Translations under genes and position numbers: made by a program
Shown here: piece after piece, positions 11,436 through 20,076 of the stretch
Numbering within the stretch: the stretch's first letter is position 1
How the letters are laid out: every line of letters begins with the position of its first letter
The notes under the pieces: generated by a model
What the model was told of the DNA's origin: nothing
Database searches by the model: none
The model's input: the letters and a program-made list of their open reading frames with translations, nothing else
Assembly (NCBI GenBank): GCA_024362935.1
Contig: JANCRA010000039.1
Coordinates: forward strand, 6,697,040-6,761,039
Length of the DNA: 64,000 bases
Origin: Setophaga petechia
Lineage: Eukaryota > Chordata > Aves > Passeriformes > Parulidae
Reading direction: 5' to 3'

Positions 11436-13909
11436 TTCAGTGCACTGCAGAAAGTTTTTCTTCCAACCTACATCTAAGCAAATAGATTTTTCACTATGTC
11501 TCGCAAGGAGAAAACCTTCCTGCTCACTAAACAACTTCCATCGTCTTGTAGATGTTGCAGAGAGGGCTGCAGAGTTTTTTGACACAAGAAAAAGAAAGTT
11601 GTCTAAGATGCCTTCCTTTCAAGTATTAATGTGAAGGGAAAGGCAACAGAGTGGGAAAGTACTGTTTTCAAGCACTTTGCAAGCTGCTAACACAATCCCA
11701 GTTCTGTGCAGCAATTAGCTTTTCAGTGCACTGCAGTAAGTGTTTCTTCTAACCTACATCTAAGCAAATAGCTTTTTCACTATGTCTCGCAAGGAGAAAA
11801 CCTTCCTGCTCACTAAACAACTTCCATCGTGTTGTAGATGTTGCAGAGAGGGCTGCAGAGTTTTTTGACACAAGAATAAGAAAGTTGTCTAAGATGCCTT
11901 CCTTTCAAGTATTAATGTGAAGGGAAAGGCAAGAGAGTGGGAAAGTACTGTTTTCTAGCACTTTGCAAGCTGCTAACAGAATCCCAGTGCTGTGTAGCAA
12001 TTAGCTTGTCAGTGCACGGCAGTAAGTGTTTCTTGATACCTACATCTGAGCAAATAGCTTTTTCACTTTGTCTCGCAAGGGGAAAACGTTGCTGCTCACT
12101 AAACAACTTCCATCGTGTTGTAGAAGTTGCACAGAGGGCTGCAGTGTGTTTTGCAAAATGTAAAAGAAAGTTGTCTAAGACGCCTTCCTTTCAAGTATTA
12201 ATGTGAAGGGAAAGGCAAGAGAGTGGGAAAGTACTGTTTTCTAGCACTTTGCAAGCTGCTAACACAGTCCTAGTGCTGTGTAGCAGTTAGCTGTTCAGTG
12301 CACTACAGTAAGTGTTTCTTCTAACCTACATCTAAGCAAAAAGCTTTTTCACTATGTCTCGCAAGGAGAAAACCTTCCTGCTCACTAAACAACTTCCATC
12401 GTGTTGTAGATGTTGCAGGGAGGGCTGCAGAGTTTTTTGACACAAGAAAAAGAAAGTTGTCTAAGACGCCTTCCTTTCAAGAATTAATGGGAAGGGAAAG
12501 GCAAGAGAGTGGGAAAGTACTGTTTTCTAGCACTTTGCAAGCTGCTAACACAATCGCAGTGCTGTGTAGCAGTTAGCTTTTCAGTGCACTGCAGTAAGTG
12601 TTTCTTGTCACCTACATCTAAGCAAATAGCTTTTTCACTATTTCTCGCAAGGAGAAAACCTTCCTGATCACTAAAAAACTTCCATCGTGTTGTAGATGTT
12701 GCAGAGAGGGCTGCAGAGTTTTTTGACACAAGAAAAAGAAAGTTGTCTAAGATGCCTTCCTTTCAAGTATTAATGTGAAGGGAAAGGCAAGAGAGTGGGA
12801 AAGTACTGTTTTCTAGCACTTTGCAAGCTGCTAACAGAATCCCAGTGCTGTGTAGCAATTAGCTTGTCAGTGCACGGCAGTAAGTGTTTCTTGATACCTA
12901 CATCTGAGCAAATAGCTTTTTCACTTTGTCTCGCAAGGGGAAAACGTTGCTGCTCACTAAACAACTTCCATCGTGTTGTAGAAGTTGCAGAGGGCTGCAG
13001 TGTGTTTTGCAAAATGTAAAAGAAAGTTGTCTAAGACGCCTTCCTTTCAAGTATTAATGTGAAGGGAAAGGCAAGAGAGTGGGAAAGTACTGTTTTCTAG
13101 TATTTTGCAAGCTGCTAACACAATCGCAGTACTGTGTAGCAGTTAGCTTGTCAGTGCACGGCAGTAAGTGTTTCTTGATACCTACATCTGAGCAAATAGC
13201 TTTTTCACTTTGTCTCGCAAGGGGAAAACGTTGCTGCTCACTAAACATCTCCTATCGTGTTCTAGAAGTTGCACAGAGGGCTGCAGTGTGTTCTGTAACA
13301 AGAAAAAGAAAGTTGTCTAAGACGCCTTCCTTTCAAGTATTAATGTGAAGGGAAAGGCAAGAGAGTGGAAAAGTACTGTTTTCTATTACTTTGCAGGCTG
13401 CTAACACAATCGCAGTGCTGTGTAGCAGTAAGCTTTTCAGTGCACTGCAGTAAGTGTTTCTTGTCACCTACATCTGAGGAAATAGCTTTTTCACTCTGTC
13501 TCTCAAGGAGAAAACCTTCCTGCTCACTGAACAACTCCTATCGTGTTCTAGAAGTTGCACAGAGGGCTGCAGTGTGTTCTGTAACAAGAAAAAGAAAGTT
13601 GTCTAAGACGCCTTCCTTTCAAGTGTTAATGTGAAGGGAAAGGCAAGAGAGTGGGAAAGTACTGTTTTCTAGCACTTTGCAAGCTGCTAACAGAATCCCA
13701 GTGCTGTGTAGCAATTAGCTTGTCAGTGCACGGCAGTAAGTGTTTCTTGATACCTACATCTGAGCAAATAGCTTTTTCTCTTTGTCTCGCAAGGGGAAAA
13801 CGTTGCTGCTCATTAAACATCTCCTATCGTGTTCTAGAAGTTGCACAGAGGGCTGCAGTGTGTTCTCTTACAAGAAAAAGAAAGTTGTCTAGGATGCCTT
13901 CCTTTCAAG
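11436..13909 (+). repeat. Duplicated segment A, copy 2
   Basis: This copy matches 1-2473. Its last part, 13026-13909, also matches 30620-31503 (offset 17594), joining segment A to the sequence found upstream of the other diverged-block copies. It includes the 284-bp monomer with the 2-bp loss near 12986 and the 'gtggaaaagtactg' monomer at about 13365. Confidence 0.88.
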
Positions 13910-14372
13910 TATTAATGTGAAGGGAAAGGCAAGAGAGTGGGAAAGTACTGTTTTCTAGCACTTTGCAGGCTGCTAACACAATCGCAGTGCTGTATAGCAG
14001 TTAGCTTGTCAGTGCACGGCAGTAAGTGTTTCTTGATACCTACATCTGAGCAAATAGCTTTTTCACTTTGTCTCGCAAGGGGAAAACGTTGCTGCTCACT
14101 AAACATCTCCTGTCGTGTTCTAGAAGTTGCACAGAGGGCTGCAGTGTGTTTTGCAAAATGTAAAAGAAAGTTGTCTAAGACGCCTTCCTTTCAAGTATTA
14201 ATGTGAGGGGAAAGGCAAGAGAGTGGGAAAGTACTGTTTTCTATCACTTTGAAAGCTGCTTACCCAATCCCAGTTTTGTGCCGCTTCGTAGTTCGCCGTT
14301 CAGAAGCTGCCGCAGTCTCTGTTTCCCGGAGAAGGGGAAGACGCTTCTTGGCGCGAAGAATCTGGTGTCGTT

Positions 14373-14388
14373 ACGCCGATCGCGGCGT
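14373..14388. repeat. 6-bp arm inverted repeat in the GC-rich insert
   Basis: The arms 'acgccg' and 'cggcgt' are exact reverse complements separated by 'atcg'. The same 16 bp occur at 32253-32268, 52421-52436 and 60012-60027. A dyad in a CpG-dense context could bind a dimeric factor, but arms of this length also arise by chance in GC-rich DNA. Confidence 0.6.
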
Positions 14389-14430
14389 GCTCCGGAGAAC
14401 AGCTACGGCCGACAGACACCCGGAAGCGGC

Positions 14431-14440
14431 GCTTAAAGGC
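14431..14440 (+). promoter_or_regulatory. Possible TATA-like motif in the GC-rich insert
   Basis: The string 'gcttaaaggc' is the only AT-rich interruption in the GC-rich insert and has the weak TATA form TTAAA. It is repeated at 32311, 52479 and 60070. If used, transcription would start about 25-30 bp downstream and run into the diverged monomers. No initiator or known factor site was recognised, so this is only a candidate. Confidence 0.15.
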
Positions 14441-15300
14441 ACAGTGCTCCGTCTCCTGGTCTTTAGCGTCTCCTGCCGGCTACACCTTAGCAAAAAGCTT
14501 TTTCATTATGTCTCGCCAGGAGAAACTGTGTCTGTTCACAAAAAACCTCCCATCGTGCTCTAGAGGTTGCAGGCAGCTCTGCAGAGTGTTGTGCAACAAG
14601 AAAAAGTAACTTGTCCAAAAAAGCCATCAATTCGAATGTTCCTGGAAAGGGAAAATGCAGGAGAGCGGATAGGTACTGTTTTCTACCAGTTTGCAAGCTG
14701 GACACACAATCCCAGTGTTATACTACGATTGACTTTGCAGTGCACTGTAATAATTGCCTATTGTTACTACATCTAAGCCAATAGCGTTTGCATTATATCT
14801 CTTCAGGAGAAACTGTACCAGTTCAGAAAACAACTCTCATTTTTTCTAGAAGTTGCACGGAGGTGTGCAGAGTGTTTTGCAAGAAGCAAAAGAAAGTTGT
14901 CCAAAACTGCTGCCATTCGAATAGTAATGCGAATGGAAAAGGCAGGAGAGTGGGAAGGTGCTATTTTCTATCTGTTTGTAAGCTGCTTACACAATCCCAG
15001 AGTTGTGCAGCAATTAGTTTTTCAGTGCACTGTAGTAGGTGCCTCTCTTCACCTGCATCTAAGCAAATTGCTTTTTCCCCATGTCTCGCAAGGAGAAACT
15101 GAGCCAGTTCAGAAAACATCTCCCATCGAGTTCTAGAGATTGCAGGCAGGTGTGCAGAGTGTTTTGCAAGAAGCCAAAGAAAGTTGTCTAAAACGCCTTG
15201 CATTCAAATAGAAATGTGAATAGAAAAGGCAGGAGAAGGGAGAGGTACTGTTTTCTATCAATTTGCAACCTGCTTAGACAATCTGCGTGTTGTGCAGCAA

Positions 15301-15693
15301 TTAGCTTGCAGTGCACTGTAGTAGGTGCCTCTTTTCACCTATATCTAAGCAAATTGCTTTTTCCCCATGTCTTGCAAAGAGAAACTGAGCCAGTTCAGAA
15401 AATATCTCCCATTGACTTCTAGAGATTGCAGGCAGGTGTGCAGAGTGTTTTGCAAGAAGCCAAAGAAAGTTGTCTAAAATTCTTTCCATTCGAATAGTAA
15501 TGTGCATGGAAAAGGCAGGAAGAGTGGAAAGGTACTGTTTTCTATCACTTTGCAAGCTGGGCACACAATCCCAGTGTTGTGCATCTATTAGCTTTGCAGT
15601 GCACTGCAGTAACTGCCTCTGGTAACCTACATCTAAGCAAAAAGCTTTTTCACTATCTCTTACTAGGAGAAAATGTTCCTGCTCATTAAACAA
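15301..15693 (-). other. Open frame of 130 codons in diverged monomers, probably not a gene
   Basis: This minus-strand frame stays open for 393 bases across more than one monomer, the longest in the window. It begins with TTG, not ATG. Its protein repeats itself: a 'SEKAFCLDVG' stretch at residues 14-23 and 'GEKAICLDIG' at 110-119, 96 residues apart, so the intervening length is a multiple of three. An overlapping frame at 14961-15203 starts with a true ATG and reads 80 codons of similar sequence. Identical copies lie at 33181-33573, 53349-53741 and 60940-61332, but those are recent duplicates. No domain was recognised. Ordinary monomers break this frame because 286 is not divisible by three. 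Confidence 0.2.
15595..15608. repeat. Perfect 14-bp palindrome
   Basis: The string 'tgcagtgcactgca' equals its own reverse complement. Ordinary monomers keep only a 10-bp core ('cagtgcactg', T-type) or lose it ('cagtgcacgg', G-type). The fullest form sits in the fifth diverged monomer and at 33475, 53643 and 61234. Confidence 0.7.
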
Positions 15694-15789
15694 CTTCCAT
15701 CGTGCTGTACAGGTTGCAGAGAGGGCTGCAGAATGTTTTGCAGCAAGAAAAAGAAAGTTGTCTAAGACGCCTTCCTTTCAAGTATTAAT

Positions 15790-16551
15790 GTGAAGGGAAA
15801 GGCAAGAGAGTGGGAAAGTACTGTTTTCTAGCACTTTGCAAGCTGCTAACACAGTCCTAGTGCTGTGTAGCCGTTAGCTTTTCAGTGCACTGCAGTAAGT
15901 GTTTCTTGTCACCTACATCTAAGCAAATAGCTTTTTCACTATGTCTCGCAAGGAGAAAACCTTCCTGCTCACTAAACATCTCCTATCGTGTTCTAGAAGT
16001 TGCACAGAGGGCTGCAGTGTGTTTTCCAAAATGTAAAAGAAAGTTGTCTAAGACGCCTTCCTTTCAAGTATTAATGTGAAGGGAAAGGCAAGAGAGTGGG
16101 AAAGTACTGTTTTCTAGCACTTTGCAAGCTGCTAACACAGTCCTAGTGCTGTGTAGCAGTTAGCTGTTCAGTGCACTACAGAAAGTGTTTCTTGTCACCT
16201 ACATCTAAGCAAAAAGCTTTTTCACTATGTCTCGCAAGGAGAAAACCTTCCTGCTCACTAAACAACTTCCATCGTGTTGTAGAAGTTGCACAGAGGGCTG
16301 CAGTGTGTTTTGCAAAATGTAAAAGAAAGTTGTCTAAGACGCCTTCCTTTCAAGTATTAATGTGAAGGGAAAGGCAAGAGAGTGGGAAAGTACTGTTTTC
16401 TAGCACTTTGCAAGCTGCTAACACAATCGCAGTACTGTGTAGCAGTTAGGTATTCAGTGCACTGCAGTAAGTGTTTCTTGTCACCTACATCTAAGCAAAT
16501 AGCTTTTTCACTATGTCTCCCAAGGAGAATACCTTCCTGCTCACTAAACAT
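15790..16551 (+). repeat. Ordinary monomers right of the first diverged block
   Basis: About two and a half monomers return to the bulk type immediately after the diverged block. The match to 33670-34163 (offset 17880) continues to about 16283, where 'gtagaagttg' replaces 'gtagatgttg'. From 16285 on, the sequence instead follows the higher-order unit seen at 20363 and 4482 (T-type monomer with 'gagaataccttcc'). Confidence 0.8.
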
Positions 16552-19500
16552 CTCCTATCGTGTTCTAGAAGTTGCACAGAGGGCTGCAGTGTGTTCTGTA
16601 ACAAGAAAAAGAAAGTTGTCTAAGACGCCTTCCTTTCAAGTGTTAATGTGAAGGGAAAGGCAAGAGAGTGGGAAAGTACTGTTTTCTAGCACTTTGCAAG
16701 CTGCTAACACAATCCCAGTGCTGTGTAGCAATTAGCTTGTCACTGCACGGCAGTAAGTGTTTCTTGATACCTACATCTGTGCAAATAGCTTTTTCACTTT
16801 GTCTCGCAAGGGGAAAACGTTGCTGCTCACTAAACAACTTCCATCGTGTTGTAGAAGTTGCACAGAGGGCTGCAGTGTGTTTTGCAGCAAGAAAAAGAAA
16901 GTTGTCTAAGACGCCTTCCTTTCAAGTATTAATGTGAAGGGAAAGGCAAGAGAGTGGGAAAGTACTGTTTTCTAGCACTTTGCAAGCTGCTAACACAATC
17001 GCAGTACTGTGTAGCAGTTAGGTATTCAGTGCACTGCAGTAAGAGTTTCTTGTCAGCTACATCTAAGCAAATAGCTTTTTCACTATGTCTCGCAAGGAGA
17101 AAACCTTCCTGCTCACTAAACATTTCCTATCGTGTTGTAGATTTTGCAGAGAGGGCTGCAGAGTTTTTTGACACAAGAAAAAGAAAGTTGTCTAAGATGC
17201 CTCCTTTCAAGTATTAATGTGAAGGGAAAGGCAAGAGAGTGGGAAAGTACTGTTTTCTAGCACTTTCCAGGCTGCTAACACAATCGCAAGGCTGTGTAGC
17301 AGTTAGCTTTTCAGTGCACGGCAGTAAGTGTTTCTTGATACCTACATCTGAGCAAATAGCTTTTTCACTTTGTCTCGCAAGGGGAAAACGTTGCTGCTCA
17401 CTAAAGAACTTCCATCGTGTTGTAGAAGTTGCACAGAGGGCTGCAGTGTGTTTTGCAGCAAGAAAAAGAAAGTTGTCTAAGACGCCTTCCTTTCAAGTAT
17501 TAATGTGAAGGGAAAGGCAAGAGAGTGGGAAAGTACTGTTTTCTAGCACTTTGCAAGCTGCTAACACAATCCCAGTGCTGTGTAGCAGTTAGCTGTTCAG
17601 TGCACTGCAGTAAGTGTTTCTTGTCACCTACATCTAAGCAAATAGCTTTTTCACTATGTCTCGCAAGGAGAAAACCTTCTTGCTCACTAAACATTTCCTA
17701 TCGTGTTCTAGAAGTTGCACAGAGGGCTGCAGTGTGTTTTGCAGCAAGAAAAAGAAAGTTGTCTAAGACGCCTTCCTTTCAAGCATTAATGTGAACGGAA
17801 AGGCAAGAGAGTGGGAAAGTACTGTTTTCTATCACTTTGCAATCTGCTTACACAATCCCAGTGTTGTGTAGCAATTAGCTTGTCAGTGCACGGCAGTAAG
17901 TGTTTCTTGATACCTACATCTGAGCAAATAGCTTTTTCACTTTGTCTCGCAAGGGGAAAACGTTGCTGCTCACTAAACAACTTCCATCGTGTTTTAGAAG
18001 TTGCACAGAGGGCTGCAGTGTGTTTTGCAAAATGTAAAAGAAAGTTGTCTAAGACGCCTTCCTTTCAAGTATTAATGTGAAGGGAAAGGCAAGAGAGTGG
18101 GAAAGTACTGTTTTCTAGCACTTTGCAAGCTGCTAACACAATCGCAGTACTGTGTAGCAGTTAGGTATTCAGTGCACTGCAGTAAGTGTTTCTTGTCACC
18201 TACATCTAAGCAAATAGCTTTTTCACTATGTCTCCCAAGGAGAAAACCTTCCTGCTCACTAAACATCTCCTATCGTGTTCTAGAAGTTGCACAGAGGGCT
18301 GCAGTGTGTTCTGTAACAAGAAAATAAAGTTGTCTAAGACGCCTTCCTTTCAAGTGTTAATGTGAAGGGAAAGGCAAGAGAGTGGGAAAGTACTGTTTTC
18401 TAGCACTTTGCAAGCTGCTAACACAATCCCAGTGCTGTGTAGCAATTAGCTTGTCACTGCACGGCAGTAAGTGTTTCTTGATACCTACATCTGTGCAAAT
18501 AGCTTTTTCACTTTGTCTCGCAAGGGGAAAACTTTGCTGCTCACTAAACAACTTCCATCATGTTGTAGAAGTTGCACAGAGGGCTGCAGAGTGTTTTGTA
18601 ACAAGAAAAATAAAGTTGTCTAAGACGCCTTCCTTTCAAGTATTAATGTGAATGGAAAGGCAAGAGAGTGGGAAAGTACTGTTTTCTATCACTTTGCAAG
18701 CTGCTTACACAATCCCAGTGTTGTGTAGCAATTAGCTTGTAACTGCACTGCAGTAAGTGTTTCTTGTAACCTACATCTAAGCAAATAGCTTTTTCACTAT
18801 ATCTCGCAGGCAGAAAACGTTGCTGCTCACTAAACAACTTCCATCGTGTTGTAGAAATTGCCCAGAGGGCTGCAGAGTGTTTTGTATCAAGAAAAAGAAC
18901 GTTGTCTAAGACGCCTTCCTTTCAAGTATTAATGTGTAGGGAAAGGCAAGAGAGTGGGAAAGTACTGTTTTCTAGCACTTTGAGAGCTGCTAACACAATC
19001 GCAGTGCTGTGTAGCAATTAGCTTGTCAGTGCACGGCAGTAAGTGTTTCTTGATACCTACATCTGAGCAAATAGCTTTTTCACTTTGTCTCGCAAGGGGA
19101 AAACGTTGCTGCTCACTAAACAACTTCCATCGTGTTGTAGAAGTTGCACAGAGGGCTGCAGTGTCTTTTGCAGCAAGAAAAAGAAAGTTGTCTAAGACGC
19201 CTTCCTTTCAAGTATTAATGTGAAGGGAAAGGCAAGAGAGTGGGAAAGTACTGTTTTCTAGCACTTTGCAAGCTGCTAACACAATCGCAGTACTGTGTAG
19301 CAGTTAGGTATTCAGTGCACTGCAGTAAGTGTTTCTTGTCAGCTACATCTAAGCAAATAGCTTTTTCACTATGTCTCGCAAGGAGAAAACCTTCCTGCTC
19401 ACTAAACATTTCCTATCGTGTTGTAGATTTTGCAGAGAGGGCTGCAGAGTTTTTTGGCACAAGAAAAAGAAAGTTGTCTAAGATGCCTCCTTTCAAGTAT

Positions 19501-20076
19501 TAATGTGAAGGGAAAGGCAAGAGAGTGGGAAAGTACTGTTTTCTAGCACTTTGAGAGCTGCTAACACAATCGCAAGGCTGTGTAGCAGTTAGCTTTTCAG
19601 TGCACGGCAGTAAGTGTTTCTTGATACCTACATCTGAGCAAATAGCTTTTTCACTTTGTCTCGCAAGGGGAAAACGTTGCTGCTCACTAAACAACTTCCA
19701 TCGTGTTGTAGAAGTTGCACAGAGGGCTGCAGTGTGTTTTGCAGCAAGAAAAAGAAAGTTGTCTAAGACGCCTTCCTTTCAAGTATTAATGTGAAGGGAA
19801 AGGCAAGAGAGTGGGAAAGTACTGTTTTCTAGCACTTTGCAAGCTGCTAACACAATCCCAGTGCTGTGTAGCAGTTAGCTGTTCAGTGCACTGCAGTAAG
19901 TGTTTCTTGTCAGCTACATCTAAGCAAATAGCTTTTTCACTATGTCTCGCAAGGAGAAAACCTTCTTGCTCACTAAACATTTCCTATCGTGTTCTAGAAG
20001 TTGCACAGAGGGCTGCAGTGTGTTTTGCAGCAAGAAAAAGAAAGTTGTCTAAGACGCCTTCCTTTCAAGCATTAAT

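Larger units (their letters stand above)
14321..14470 (+). other. GC-rich, CpG-dense insert, copy 1
   Basis: Satellite homology runs up to about 14328 ('cgttcag...gcag...tgtttc') and resumes at about 14468 ('gtctcctgccggctac' matching 'gtttcttgtcacctac'). The roughly 150 bp between has no counterpart in ordinary monomers. By hand count it is 61% GC with 18 CpG, against 42.7% and 5 per 286 bp in the reference monomer. It holds an inverted repeat (14373-14388), a second short one ('ttctt...aagaa', about 14346-14361) and a TTAAA motif (14431-14440). Origin is unknown; no transposon ends or clear target duplication are visible. It could be a promoter or CpG-island-like element, or an inert old insertion. 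Confidence 0.8.
14203..15789 (+). repeat. Diverged-monomer block, copy 1 (five monomers, one with insert)
   Basis: Landmark 'gtactg' and its variants fall at 14231, 14673, 14958, 15245, 15532 and 15818, so the monomers measure 442, 285, 287, 287 and 286 bp. The 442-bp one holds a GC-rich insert. The other four differ clearly from the bulk array: 'cattcgaatag' replaces 'ctttcaagtatta', 'gcaagaagccaaagaaag' replaces the usual tail, and 'gaaactgagccagttcag' replaces 'gaaaaccttcctgctcac'. Boundaries are sharp: ordinary monomer lies on both sides. These monomers look like an older or separate subfamily kept inside the array. The block is carried intact at three further places in the window. Confidence 0.9.

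Noticed and set aside
14281..14310. Centromere-protein-B box
   Set aside because: TTCG occurs, but the required downstream A and CGGG are not at the right spacing. I found no match elsewhere in the diverged block.
14310..14480. Transposon insertion with target-site duplication at the GC-rich insert
   Set aside because: The flanks 'tgtttcccgg' and 'gtctcctgccgg' are loosely alike because both resemble the same monomer segment. There is no exact direct repeat, terminal inverted repeat or poly-A tail.
14249..14563. Arginine-rich 104-codon frame across the GC-rich insert
   Set aside because: It begins with TTG. The arginine content follows from CpG-rich sequence, and its presence in all four blocks reflects recent copying, not selection.
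14628..14640. RNA polymerase III B-box or tRNA-derived element around 'attcgaat'
   Set aside because: Only the TTCGA core fits. There is no paired A-box at a suitable distance and no cloverleaf.
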